DNA of 64,000 bases from Halobacillus karajensis (GTDB lineage Bacteria; Bacillota; Bacilli; Bacillales; Halobacillaceae), in NCBI RefSeq assembly GCF_900108515.1, contig NZ_FNWW01000001.1, forward strand, positions 930,001 to 994,000, read 5' to 3'. Below are positions 8,263-16,917 of the stretch, in pieces. Below the pieces are notes generated by a model that was given only the letters and a program-made list of their open reading frames with translations, was not told where the DNA came from and made no database searches. The position numbers and the translations under genes are program-made. Every line of letters begins with the position of its first letter. Position 1 is the first letter of the stretch.

Positions 8263-9774
8263 TTACATATGAACTGGACTCTCTTCAGGTTCTTCCGTCA
8301 GCCCGAGCACTCGCTCTGTGGTAGAGTGAATTTCACGGATCAATTCAGGATTTTCTACCAATTCCTTACCGTAAGAAGGAATCATTTCTTTGATCTTAGG
8401 TGCCCATTCATCCATCTGCTCAGGGAAACATCTCTCCATCAGTTCAAGCATGACGGAAACCGCTGTCGATGCTCCTGGAGATGCCCCGAGCAAGGCGGCA
8501 ATGGAACCATCGGCGGCACTGACGACTTCTGTCCCGAATTGCAGCGTCCCTTTGCCTCCTCCATCTGTATCTTTAATAACTTGCACGCGCTGCCCTGCCG
8601 TGACTAAATCCCAATCTTCTGCTTTTGCGGTCGGGATGAAGGTACGCAGTTCTTCTAAGCGTTGCTCTTTCGATTGAATAACCTGTTCAATAAGATACTT
8701 AGTCAACGAGGCATTTTTCACACCCGCAGCGACCATCGTCGTAAGGTTATCCTTTTGCACCGATGTAATTAAATCAAGCAGTGACCCTGTCTTCAAGAAT
8801 TTTGGTGAGAAGCCTGCAAAAGGACCGAAAAGGAGGCTTTCCTTCCCGTCGATAAAACGGGTGTCCAGGTGTGGGACAGACATCGGTGGCGCCCCAACTT
8901 TAGCTTTACCATAGACTTTCGCCCGGTGCTCAGCAATCACTTCCGGATTGTTACACACCATAAAAAGGCCACTGACAGGGAATCCGCCAATGTGTTTCGA
9001 TTCTGGAATGCCTGTTTTTTGCAGCAGGTGCAAGCTCCCGCCCCCACCACCGATGAAGACGAAGTTAGACGTATGGTATTCGATTTTATCATTCGCCAAA
9101 TCACGGACTCTCACTTCCCAAGAACCATCTTCTGACCGTTTGATATCCTCGACACTATGCTTGTAGTTGACTTCGAGGTTTTCTTTTTCGAGATGATCGA
9201 ACATTTTTCGCGTGAGCGACCCAAAGTTCACATCTGTCCCTGCATCCATCTTCGTAGCAGCGATCGGTTCTGTCATCGTCCGTTCCTTCATGATTAAAGG
9301 AATCCACTCTTCCAATTGGGATGGATCATCTGTAAACTCCATATCGCGGAATAAAGGGTTAGCGACCATGGCATTAAAGCGCTTTCTTAGGAAATCAACA
9401 TTTTTTTCTCCCTGAACAAAACTCATATGTGGCAAAGGCATGATGAATTCATTCGGGTTACTGATTCGATTGTTTTTCACGAGATAAGACCAAAATTGTT
9501 TAGATACTTGAAACTGTTCATTGACTTTAATGGCTTTCGTCAGATCGATCGAGCCGTCGGATTTTTCTTTCGTGTAGTTCAGCTCACAAAGAGCTGCATG
9601 GCCTGTGCCCGCATTGTTCCATACGTTGGAGCTTTCTTCTCCAGCACTTCCAAGTCTTTCAAACACGCGAATATTCCAGTCCGGTACTAACTCTTTCAGC
9701 AGTGACCCTAGTGTGGCACTCATGATCCCTGCACCAATTAAAATAACGTCTGTCTTCGTGTATTTTTTGCTCAT
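8263..9774 (-). CDS. mqo: Malate:quinone oxidoreductase
   Basis: A 503-residue peripheral membrane flavoprotein that oxidises malate to oxaloacetate and passes electrons to the quinone pool. The FAD-binding N-terminus reads [17 protein letters not shown], followed by the family stretch [22 protein letters not shown] and, near the C-terminus, [19 protein letters not shown]. Length fits the family. I chose the ATG at 9774 (MSKKYTKTD) with an AGGGAG upstream; the frame extends to a TTG at 9801 without a ribosome site. It stands alone, with its own terminator. Confidence 0.95.
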   Translation of the reverse strand: MSKKYTKTDVILIGAGIMSATLGSLLKELVPDWNIRVFERLGSAGEESSNVWNNAGTGHAALCELNYTKEKSDGSIDLTKAIKVNEQFQVSKQFWSYLVKNNRISNPNEFIMPLPHMSFVQGEKNVDFLRKRFNAMVANPLFRDMEFTDDPSQLEEWIPLIMKERTMTEPIAATKMDAGTDVNFGSLTRKMFDHLEKENLEVNYKHSVEDIKRSEDGSWEVRVRDLANDKIEYHTSNFVFIGGGGGSLHLLQKTGIPESKHIGGFPVSGLFMVCNNPEVIAEHRAKVYGKAKVGAPPMSVPHLDTRFIDGKESLLFGPFAGFSPKFLKTGSLLDLITSVQKDNLTTMVAAGVKNASLTKYLIEQVIQSKEQRLEELRTFIPTAKAEDWDLVTAGQRVQVIKDTDGGGKGTLQFGTEVVSAADGSIAALLGASPGASTAVSVMLELMERCFPEQMDEWAPKIKEMIPSYGKELVENPELIREIHSTTERVLGLTEEPEESPVHM

Positions 9775-9917
9775 TTCCCTTTCATTCTCCCTATTTTTCA
9801 ATAATTTTTATCTACGTTCAGTGTATCACTATTAACAAAAAATTAAAATATTTGGCAACAGGACTTATGCGGTGAAGGCACGCGAAAGTCCTTCAAAGTC
9901 ATAGTGACCTATACAAA

Positions 9918-9961
9918 AAACACCTCTGCCTCACCCTATTCAATTAGAGACAGAGATGTTC
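9918..9961. other. Imperfect hairpin downstream of the XRE gene
   Basis: An imperfect 14-bp inverted repeat (AACACCTCTGCCTC / GAGACAGAGATGTT). It lies between mqo and the XRE regulator. It could be a weak terminator; no clear T-run follows. Nothing else is visible between 9802 and 10051. Confidence 0.3.
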
Positions 9962-10051
9962 ACTACTTTTACTAATGCCGTCACCAGCATGCGTCAAAGA
10001 GCAAGAATGGCGCTAAAGGACTTGTCACAATAGCAGCTTAAAGCTCTTTAT

Positions 10052-10501
10052 TTAACTATCTTTATATTTCCCTTTCACACATTCAATCCCGATCCCCGCC
10101 GTCACCATAATAATTAAAGGGCCGAAGTTCCAAAGAAAAGGATTCCCTAACGGAAAGTCCAAAGGGGTAAATTTGTTCAAGAAAAGGACAGCTAACTTAA
10201 AAACTAACAACAATACTCCAATAAGGAAGAAGGTATCAAAAAATGCCTTTAGTTTTGGATGCGCCAACTGCTTACTGTCTTCAATGACTTTTTCCTTCAA
10301 TTCTTCATCACTCCTCAATAATTCATCAATAGTCAGACCGAGCAGGTCACTCAAATGAATGATGATTTCAATACTCGGGAAGTTCTGGCCATTCTCCCAT
10401 TTGGAAACCGACTGTCGGCTGACGTACAGCTTTTCCGCTAGTTCCTCCTGAGACCATCCTTTGTTCTTCCGTTCTTTTTTCAATTTTTCAGCAAAATTCA
10501 T
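10052..10501 (-). CDS. XRE family regulator with C-terminal membrane segments
   Basis: About 149 residues. Residues 1-65 form a Cro/CI-type helix-turn-helix (NKGWSQEELAEKLYVSRQSVSKWENGQNFPSIE), followed by a charged linker and two hydrophobic segments (about 95-112 and 125-142), so the DNA-binding domain is probably tethered to the membrane. The ATG at 10501 has AAAGGTGA 8 bases upstream; a longer frame to 10522 has no ribosome site. It is divergent from the small membrane protein at 10732. No ligand or target can be read. Confidence 0.8.
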   Translation of the reverse strand: MNFAEKLKKERKNKGWSQEELAEKLYVSRQSVSKWENGQNFPSIEIIIHLSDLLGLTIDELLRSDEELKEKVIEDSKQLAHPKLKAFFDTFFLIGVLLLVFKLAVLFLNKFTPLDFPLGNPFLWNFGPLIIMVTAGIGIECVKGKYKDS

Positions 10502-10731
10502 ATCTGTGTTCACCTTTCCCATTTGATACTTTATTATGAGGAGATTTCCATAAGAACGTAAAGAACGGGCTGGTTGCCATAGGCCGCACGCACAGGTTTA
10601 CATAAAGAAACCCTTTTGTGATATCGCCCTTCCGTACTTGCTCATTCTTCCTATTATTGAAACATATGATCAGGAACAAACGTATGTAGATAAGAAAAGC
10701 AGAGATTTTTATAAACAAGGAGGGATTTCTC

Positions 10732-11274
10732 ATGGATTTTGTAGCCTGGATGATTGTCGCAAGTGAGATCGGGTTTTGGGTCGTTATTGTCGCAGGACTT
10801 GTGACTCGTTACATTTTTAAGCAGAATAAGCTGGGACTATTCCTATTGGCGTTGACACCAGTGATTGACCTGATCCTCTTAGTGACAACGAGTGTGGATT
10901 TAATGAACGGGGCGACAGCCACCATGGCCCATGCGATTGCTGCCGTATATATAGGGGTATCGATCGCCTTTGGAAAAAGCATGATCGAGTGGGCGGATGT
11001 AAGGTTTCAGTATTACATAACAAAACAGGGTCCACGACCGGAAAGGCTGACAGGATTCGCGCATGCCAAGCACTACTTTAAAAGCTGGGGCCGTCATTTA
11101 GTCGCTTATTTAATCGGGGCCGCATTTCTTGCTGGGTTGATTTTTATCATCGACAACCCAAATCGGACAGAGGCGTTAACGGGCGCCTTGCAGTTGTGGT
11201 CACTGGTGCTCGGGGTAGATTTCCTTATTGCTATCAGTCATTTTATTTGGCCAAAAAAAAGAAGGAAACCGTGA
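10732..11274 (+). CDS. Putative integral membrane protein of unknown function
   Basis: 180 residues with about five hydrophobic segments and a basic C-terminal tail (PKKRRKP). A strong AAGGAGG lies 7 bases before the ATG. The loop around residues 80-105 carries conserved-looking charged residues (MIEWADVRFQYYITKQGPRP). It resembles small uncharacterised Bacillus membrane proteins of the YmcC kind, but I recall that only loosely. It is divergent from the membrane-tethered XRE regulator, which may control it. Confidence 0.75.
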   Translation: MDFVAWMIVASEIGFWVVIVAGLVTRYIFKQNKLGLFLLALTPVIDLILLVTTSVDLMNGATATMAHAIAAVYIGVSIAFGKSMIEWADVRFQYYITKQGPRPERLTGFAHAKHYFKSWGRHLVAYLIGAAFLAGLIFIIDNPNRTEALTGALQLWSLVLGVDFLIAISHFIWPKKRRKP

Positions 11275-11303
11275 AAAACAGGGCTCCCCTCTCTTTTCTC
11301 ATG

Positions 11304-11993
11304 TCATAGCAGCAATAGAGTCAATCCAGGGGCCAAAATCGAAACGATAACAGCACTTAATACCATCGCAATCGTACTTACCGATCCTTCCAGATGGTCA
11401 CGCTCCATCGCCGTTGCCGTTCCAATCGCGTGCGAGGCGCTTCCCATTCCGACACCGCGGCCGATTTGACCTTGAAGCCTTGCCACCCGCATCACAGCTG
11501 GATGGATCAACACTCCGCCAATACCGGCAATCATAACGAAAACGGCGGCCAACGACATAACACCCCCACTCGATTCAGCTATGGACATGGCGACAGGCGT
11601 GGTCACCGATTTAGGGACGATAGAATAAATAATCAACTCACTAAAGCCTGTCCATTTGCTGAGTAAAAGCCCGGAGCTGATGCCGACCACTGCCCCAACA
11701 AACGTACCGGTCAGAACAGGAAGCACCATCTTCTTCAAAATGTCCCGGTACTGGTACAACGGATAAGCAAGAGCTACAACCGCCGGACCAAGCAGGTGGT
11801 CAATCCACTTTCCGCCTACCATATACGTCTCATAGGAAAAGTGGCAGACAAGCAGGAAAATAATAATTGCAACTGTCGATAAAATGATCGGCGCTGTATA
11901 CATACGGCGGAACCTTTGATAAACGAGGGTCGCCCCTTTATACGTGATAATCGTCAACACGATCATCATAACAGCGATCAGAACATCATTCAT
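11304..11993 (-). CDS. lrgB: LrgB family antiholin-like protein
   Basis: 229 residues, multi-spanning, with LrgB landmarks LLGPAVVALAYPLYQ (about 64-78), PKSVTTPVAMSI and the C-terminal GSASHAIGTATAME. I chose the ATG at 11993 (MNDVLIAV), preceded by AAGGAGGG; the frame runs on to 12053 inside lrgA without a ribosome site. It overlaps the lrgA stop by 8 bp. LrgAB-type pairs act in murein hydrolase control, or as pyruvate exporters/importers in bacilli (PftAB); which one applies here is not clear. No LytSR-type regulator is adjacent. Confidence 0.9.
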   Translation of the reverse strand: MNDVLIAVMMIVLTIITYKGATLVYQRFRRMYTAPIILSTVAIIIFLLVCHFSYETYMVGGKWIDHLLGPAVVALAYPLYQYRDILKKMVLPVLTGTFVGAVVGISSGLLLSKWTGFSELIIYSIVPKSVTTPVAMSIAESSGGVMSLAAVFVMIAGIGGVLIHPAVMRVARLQGQIGRGVGMGSASHAIGTATAMERDHLEGSVSTIAMVLSAVIVSILAPGLTLLLL

Positions 11994-12357
11994 GTGCTTT
12001 TTCCCTCCTTCCTGCAAGACGTTGAGCCACTGATCCTGAAATCCCCATAACAAGCCCCGTACTCAGGAGCCCGATGAAAATTAATAGAATGCCTTTTCCT
12101 TTAAAGACATACGCATACCCCATCACGCCGACGGTCGCCGGTATGAAAAAGAACGGGAGGTGGGTGATCATGAACCCCGCCCCTTCGGTGATCCAGCGCT
12201 CAGATACGAGTTTAAGAGATAGAAGCAAGAACAACAGGATCAATCCAATGACACTGCCCGGGATGAATAGATTAAAAGTATGCTGGATGGCTGTTCCAAG
12301 TAAATAGATGAGATATAAGCCGATAATTTGCAGGATGATGGTAACTGCTTTTGACAC
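11986..12357 (-). CDS. lrgA: LrgA/CidA family membrane protein
   Basis: 123 residues with four membrane segments, matching the holin-like CidA/LrgA family (GLYLIYLLGTAIQ near the start, FIPGSVIGLILLFLLL, THLPFFFIPATVGVM). The start is a GTG at 12357 with AAGGA upstream. It is the first gene of the lrgAB pair. The family forms the partner of LrgB in membrane complexes linked to cell-wall turnover or pyruvate flux. Confidence 0.88.
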   Translation of the reverse strand: MSKAVTIILQIIGLYLIYLLGTAIQHTFNLFIPGSVIGLILLFLLLSLKLVSERWITEGAGFMITHLPFFFIPATVGVMGYAYVFKGKGILLIFIGLLSTGLVMGISGSVAQRLAGRREKAHE

Positions 12358-12591
12358 GTATGATCCTTCTTTCTCATTGGTATATAGTCATTGACAATGC
12401 TTATTATATAAGAATTATCGTACCACACAAAAATCCTCCCCTACTAACAATCGGTTTCAGAAAAGCTCCTCTTCCATGCTTTCCATACAATGATGGTTAA
12501 TTTTTCTTATCAATTTGTTTACATAGGTTTCATGTTTAGGGAATTGTGATAAACTCCCCCATATTCTACCTAAACTTTGTAAGGAAAAAGG

Positions 12592-13695
12592 ATGTGTGAG
12601 GCAATGAAAAAAATTGGCCTGGTGTTGATGGCTGGATTACTACTAATCGCCCTAGGTGCATGTTCACAATCATCCACCACAGAAGATAATGAAAAGGAAT
12701 CCCCCCCTTTTGAAAAGAACGATTCAAAACAAAAAGAAGGAAGTGAAGAGCCTGACAAGTCTGAAGTACAGCCTTTTCAACCGTTAAAGCCTTCGGAAGA
12801 CGCTGTGGCTTTGGAGGACCGCCTCTCTGAAGAGGAGCAGCAAATGCCTAATGCGCAGGGCGGGGATGGTGAGCGTTCGGTTCCTGTCGGTGAGACGCTG
12901 GCCGACGGAGTCAAAGATCCATCCGATGGCCCGCTAAAGAATCATCGCCTTATTGCCTACTACGGGACCCCGCAGTCTGAAAATATGGGAATTCTCGGTC
13001 AGATGGATCCGGAAGCATTCATGGAGAAGCTAAAGGAACAGACGCAAGCCTATTCAGACGCTGATCCTGATCGACCTGCCGTACCGACCGTAGAGCTAAT
13101 TACGACGATGGCCCAGAATGAACCAGGGCCAGATGGGAATTACGTGCGGATGACCTCAGAAGAGAATATTCAAACCTATGTGAAGCTGGCGGAGGAGCAT
13201 GATGCGCTGGTGTTGCTCGATATTCAACTGGGAACAGACACGATCATGGAGCAAGTGAAAAAGATCGAGAAATGGCTCAAGTACCCGCACGTTCACCTGG
13301 CAATCGATACGGAATTCCATGTGGAGGAAGGGGAAAAGCCTGGACAGGATCTCGGTCAGGTGGATGGTGAAGAAGTGCAGGAGGCTGTCGAGTATCTATC
13401 CACGTTGACGAAAAAAAACAACCTCCCGGATAAATTCGTCCTCGTCCATCAATTTACTGATGCAGCACTGACGAATAAAGAAGCCATTGAACCAACAGAC
13501 AACGTCGAAGTCGCCCTCAATTTTGACGGCTGGGGAGCCTCCACCGACAAGCAGACGTTGTATCGTAAGTTTGTCCGTGATGAACCAAATCAATATGGCG
13601 GGTTTAAAATCTTTTATGAGAAAGACGAGCCGGTCATGAAGCCGGAGGATGTATTGAAAATGGATCCAAGCCCGGCGATTGTGAATTACCAATAG
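12592..13695 (+). CDS. Exported lipoprotein of unknown function
   Basis: 367 residues. The N-terminus is a lipoprotein signal peptide (MKKIGLVLMAGLLLIALGAC, lipobox ALGAC) followed by an acidic, Glu/Lys-rich linker to about residue 115. The remainder looks like a folded domain with alternating strand/helix stretches: RLIAYYGTP, AVPTVELITTMA, ALVLLDIQLG, HVHLAIDTEFHV, FVLVHQF and NVEVALNFDGWG, suggestive of a TIM-barrel hydrolase-like fold with acidic residues at strand ends. I do not recognise a named family. ATG 12592 has the better spaced AAGGAA; ATG 12604 is a plausible alternative. Confidence 0.75.
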   Translation: MCEAMKKIGLVLMAGLLLIALGACSQSSTTEDNEKESPPFEKNDSKQKEGSEEPDKSEVQPFQPLKPSEDAVALEDRLSEEEQQMPNAQGGDGERSVPVGETLADGVKDPSDGPLKNHRLIAYYGTPQSENMGILGQMDPEAFMEKLKEQTQAYSDADPDRPAVPTVELITTMAQNEPGPDGNYVRMTSEENIQTYVKLAEEHDALVLLDIQLGTDTIMEQVKKIEKWLKYPHVHLAIDTEFHVEEGEKPGQDLGQVDGEEVQEAVEYLSTLTKKNNLPDKFVLVHQFTDAALTNKEAIEPTDNVEVALNFDGWGASTDKQTLYRKFVRDEPNQYGGFKIFYEKDEPVMKPEDVLKMDPSPAIVNYQ

Positions 13696-13702
13696 CGAAC
13701 CG

Positions 13703-13727
13703 AATCCCCTCCTGGAGGGGATTTTTT
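13703..13727 (+). terminator. Intrinsic terminator after the lipoprotein gene
   Basis: AATCCCCT / AGGGGATT stem with a 5-base loop followed by six T. It lies 8 bp after the lipoprotein stop and separates it from the convergent response-regulator gene. Confidence 0.85.
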
Positions 13728-13739
13728 GGGGTGAACCGC

Positions 13740-14426
13740 TTAATCCAAAAAGCGATAGCCGACTCCCCAAACCGTTTCAATGAATACCGGTTGAGAGGGA
13801 TGGGGTTCTATTTTTTTACGTAGTCTGCGAACATGGACCGTCACTGTTGTATTATCTCCTAAGGCATCAAGCCCCCATATTTTTTCAAATAATTCCTCTT
13901 TGCTAAAAACCCGGTGGGGATGCTGAGCTAGAAAGGTTAGTAAATCAAACTCTTTTGCCGTCAATGTGACTTCTTCTTCATTCACCTTTACTCTTCGGGT
14001 CCTTAAATCGATGTGCAGTCCCTTCACCCAGATTTCCTGTTTGTCCTCTTCTTTCTGGATAAACCGCTTATACCTGGACAGATGGGCTTTCACTCTGGCT
14101 ACGAGTTCATTCGGGCTGAAAGGTTTGACGATATAATCATCCGCCCCTATTCCCAGCCCCCTTACTTTATCGATGTCATCTGTCTTGGCGGTAATCATTA
14201 AAATAGGGATATCCCTTTTCTCCCTTACCTTCTTACATATTTCAAAACCGCTTGTCCCCGGCAGCATAATATCGACCAGTAAAAGGTCAAAATCGCCATG
14301 CAGCCCTCTGCTTAATCCTTGTGTCCCATCCTCTTCAAGCTCAACATAGAACCCATCCATTTCCAAATAATCCCTCTCCAGGTCCGCAATGGCCGGATCA
14401 TCCTCTATAATCAGTATTTTATCCAT
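13740..14426 (-). CDS. OmpR/PhoB family response regulator
   Basis: 228 residues: receiver domain 1-115 with acidic pocket EDD at 8-10, phospho-acceptor Asp52 (LLLVDIMLPG) and Lys near 102 (IVKPFS), then a winged-helix DNA-binding domain (EVTLTAKEFDLLTFLA, VTVHVRRLRKKIE, TVWGVGYRF). Its start overlaps the kinase stop by 8 bp in minus-strand order kinase... regulator is upstream of the kinase stop, so the two are translationally coupled. It probably binds the TTCTTAACG repeats between the kinase and the divergent membrane genes. Confidence 0.92.
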   Translation of the reverse strand: MDKILIIEDDPAIADLERDYLEMDGFYVELEEDGTQGLSRGLHGDFDLLLVDIMLPGTSGFEICKKVREKRDIPILMITAKTDDIDKVRGLGIGADDYIVKPFSPNELVARVKAHLSRYKRFIQKEEDKQEIWVKGLHIDLRTRRVKVNEEEVTLTAKEFDLLTFLAQHPHRVFSKEELFEKIWGLDALGDNTTVTVHVRRLRKKIEPHPSQPVFIETVWGVGYRFLD

Positions 14427-15504
14427 CGGTCACTTCCCACCTTTCTAATGTGAACGCCATCGTTGTTCCTTTTCCCTCTCCACTTTCGGCATGTATTTCT
14501 CCTCCGTGTAATTCGATGATTTTTTTAGAAATCGCGAGCCCGAGTCCAGAACCACGTAAGGATTTACTACGGGCCGCATCCCCTTGATAAAACTGATCGA
14601 ATATAAAAGGGATCGCTTCGCCAGGAATTCCTGGTCCATTGTCTGAAATCTTCACGACCACCATTGGACCTTTTTCCGATAACGAGACGTTGAGTTGTTT
14701 CTTCTCTTTATCGATGAACTTCAAGCTGTTCTGAATCAAGTTCGTAACAACACGATGGATTTGTTTCCTGTCCGCCTTCACATGAAAGGATTCCCCACTC
14801 TCCACAATTTCCGTCTCTATATCTTCATGCTCAAACCTGACTGCTTCCAGGTAATCCCCGAAATAAGCTGCCAGATCCACTTTTTCAAAATGAAGGGGGA
14901 CCCGGTTTACATCAAGCTTCGAATACAAAAACAGTTCATTAATTAAATGATCCATTTCTTCGGTTTTTTTTATGATTCGACTTACATATCGCTGTTGCTT
15001 CTCAGGGGTGTCAGCGACACCATCTCGAATCGCCATCATATATCCTTTGATAGAAGTGATCGGTGTTTTCAAATCGTGGGAGATACTGGCAATCAACTCT
15101 TTACGGCCCGCCTCATACTTCTTCTCCAGCGCTTCTGCTTCCTTTAGCTTCCTGCGCATTTCTTCAAAACTTCTGGCCAGTTCCCCCAATTCATCGCTTC
15201 GATCTACTTGAATCGCGAAATCCCGTTCACCAGCCGCCAACTTCTTTGTTGCTTCATTGAGTTTGTTGACAGGCGTAAGGATCGTTTTGGATACATAGTA
15301 AGTCAACATCCCGTTTGTCACAATCAGAATGCCAATCATTCCAATAAAACGAACCTGTGTAAATAACCCAATGCTGTCTGCAGGTGTCAGATTCATCATA
15401 CGGAACATCACAACTCCTATGATAATCTCGAGCCCTAACATACCCGCGATCGGCAAGAACACCATCGCAAGGTTCGATAAGATTAATCTTTTCCGAATCG
15501 TCAT
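14419..15504 (-). CDS. Sensor histidine kinase with short extracytoplasmic loop
   Basis: 361 residues. Two membrane segments (about 8-36 and 52-72) enclose only about 15-20 outside residues, so the kinase may sense within the membrane or through a partner protein. Then HAMP (about 73-125), HisKA with His143 in ASISHDLKTP, and a HATPase domain (NLIQNSLKF, DNGPGIP, GSGLGLAISKKIIELHGG). ATG 15504 has AGAGGTGA upstream. It pairs with the adjacent response regulator. The two small membrane proteins encoded divergently are candidates for targets or sensing partners. Confidence 0.92.
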   Translation of the reverse strand: MTIRKRLILSNLAMVFLPIAGMLGLEIIIGVVMFRMMNLTPADSIGLFTQVRFIGMIGILIVTNGMLTYYVSKTILTPVNKLNEATKKLAAGERDFAIQVDRSDELGELARSFEEMRRKLKEAEALEKKYEAGRKELIASISHDLKTPITSIKGYMMAIRDGVADTPEKQQRYVSRIIKKTEEMDHLINELFLYSKLDVNRVPLHFEKVDLAAYFGDYLEAVRFEHEDIETEIVESGESFHVKADRKQIHRVVTNLIQNSLKFIDKEKKQLNVSLSEKGPMVVVKISDNGPGIPGEAIPFIFDQFYQGDAARSKSLRGSGLGLAISKKIIELHGGEIHAESGEGKGTTMAFTLERWEVTDG

Positions 15505-15553
15505 TAAACTTCACCTCTACAAAATTTGGTCGTATTCCTATCCTAATACACAA

Positions 15554-15631
15554 TTCTTAACGATTTCTTAACGCGATTTAATCATTAGTTAAGAAACAGA
15601 AAAGAGATTTGTTCGAAATGCTCCCTATGAT
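15554..15631 (+). promoter_or_regulatory. OmpR-type direct repeat and weak promoter in the divergent region
   Basis: TTCTTAACG occurs at 15554-15562 and again at 15565-15573, an 11-bp period typical of OmpR/PhoB-family sites, and an inverted copy (GTTAAGAA) at 15588-15595. A -10-like TATGAT at 15626-15631 has no recognisable -35, as expected for an activated promoter. I infer control of the 15656/16043 genes, and possibly the kinase pair, by the neighbouring response regulator. Confidence 0.5.
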
Positions 15632-15655
15632 TAGACAGAGAAGGAGTGATGAACC

Positions 15656-16036
15656 ATGAACCTATCATGGAAATTAATTGTAGCACTTGGGGCGATGGCC
15701 CTTATCCGCCCCTTATTGAGTGGAACTGGCGTCCTGGATATGATCGGCCAGCCCACAGCCAGTCTTACAGTAACGCTGGCCATTACGATCATTTGGATCA
15801 TGATCGTGATCACCAAAAATGTCCCTCGTCCAGTAGCCACCCTTGCCGGTGCGGGGCTCGTGTATGGAATCGCCGCGATTATCATAAGCGGCATTCTCTC
15901 GCCCATCTTGACGGGCGAACTGCAAGGACCACTGACCAACCCGCTTGCGGTCATAAGCGTACTGATTACCAACGGAATATGGGGATTAATCGCCGGATCC
16001 CTGGCATCTTTATTCAAGAAAATAAGTAAGGAGTGA
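15656..16036 (+). CDS. Small four-segment membrane protein of unknown function
   Basis: 126 residues, almost wholly hydrophobic, with four likely membrane helices (about 5-23, 35-53, 60-85, 95-117) and a basic C-terminus (KKISKE). GGAGTGATG lies just before the ATG. It is divergent from the two-component pair and 6 bp from the next gene, so the two form an operon. No motif points to a function; a role as transporter subunit, kinase partner or stress-response membrane protein is equally open. Confidence 0.75.
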   Translation: MNLSWKLIVALGAMALIRPLLSGTGVLDMIGQPTASLTVTLAITIIWIMIVITKNVPRPVATLAGAGLVYGIAAIIISGILSPILTGELQGPLTNPLAVISVLITNGIWGLIAGSLASLFKKISKE

Positions 16037-16042
16037 AAAATA

Positions 16043-16540
16043 ATGAGAGACAAATTCACCTTTTGGTTCATTACCGGACACTTATGGATTCAATTCATTA
16101 TGCTCGGCAGTATGCTGCTCAATACCTTTATGGTCTATCCGAATATTTTTTATGATATTCCCCATTCGTTTGAAGTTGGGCTTACATTCATGGAAGTCGC
16201 ATCGCCACACACGTACTTCCCACCTATCGGCCTCATGAGTATACTAACAGGGCTCCTGGCATTTTTATTTGTCTGGCCTTATAAAAAGGAACGATTGTGG
16301 GTCGGTGTCAGCATGTTCATGATTATACTGGAAGGGGCAGCCTCAATCATATTTGAGTGGCCAAGAAATGAAATCATGTTCATTGAGGGAGCGAGTGTGC
16401 ACAGCGTCGAATTTCTAAAGCAGACAGCAAGGGAGTTCCTTGTAGTCCACGGATTTCGGGTTCTATGTAATGTTGCGGGATCCATATTCATTTTTGTAGG
16501 ATTGTTAAAGTTTCATAAATATCGAATAAGTAAGAGTTAA
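16043..16540 (+). CDS. Membrane protein of unknown function
   Basis: 165 residues with four likely membrane helices (about 8-30, 55-77, 85-103, 135-157). AAGGAGTGA lies 6-7 bases before the ATG. The outside-facing segment between helices 1 and 2 holds several aromatic residues and histidines (FYDIPHSFEVG, SPHTYFPP). It follows the 126-residue membrane protein in one operon, divergent from the two-component system. I do not recognise the family. Confidence 0.75.
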   Translation: MRDKFTFWFITGHLWIQFIMLGSMLLNTFMVYPNIFYDIPHSFEVGLTFMEVASPHTYFPPIGLMSILTGLLAFLFVWPYKKERLWVGVSMFMIILEGAASIIFEWPRNEIMFIEGASVHSVEFLKQTAREFLVVHGFRVLCNVAGSIFIFVGLLKFHKYRISKS

Positions 16541-16541
16541 T

Positions 16542-16591
16542 AAAAGCAGCACATCCCTACTCTAATTTCATCCATAGGGAGTGCTGCTTTT
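16542..16591 (+). terminator. Intrinsic terminator after the small membrane-protein operon
   Basis: A 17-bp near-perfect stem (16542-16559 with 16575-16591; one mismatch) ending in TTTT. It may serve both strands and marks the edge of the AT-richer segment that follows. Confidence 0.8.
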
Positions 16592-16917
16592 CATAATATT
16601 AGAGAGAGAATCTTAGCCACTGAAAAATTTTAACCCCCGATTTCAAAAACGTTTCTCCCCCCTCGTTCAATAATGGCTTAATCAATTAGTAATCCCTTTG
16701 TTATTAAACACACCATTAAAGAAGTGGAGGGAATAAATGGATTAATCATTAATAGTAAGTTTTCAGTTTTATTTCTTTTTTCAATCCGAAATATTTACTT
16801 CAATGAACATTCCAGGACTTAGGCTATTTTAATAGCCGTTCCGGTGGACTACATCATAATTACATTGGAGACTTTTCTTACTAAACAATGAGGGAATATC
16901 CCTTTTTTTCGGAGTCC
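16592..16917. other. AT-rich intergenic region without a recognisable gene
   Basis: About 325 bp of AT-rich sequence. A good ribosome site (GTGGAGGG, about 16723-16730) precedes an ATG at 16737 that meets a stop after two codons, so it may be a decayed gene start. I see no clear terminator for the histidine kinase ending at 16918. Confidence 0.4.

Noticed and set aside
9775-9801. Longer N-terminus of mqo from a TTG
   Set aside because: Adds nine charged residues without a ribosome site; the ATG at 9774 gives the usual family start.
10488-10733. 81-codon minus-strand frame ahead of the XRE gene
   Set aside because: It overlaps the XRE start and the divergent promoter region and has no ribosome site or recognisable domain.
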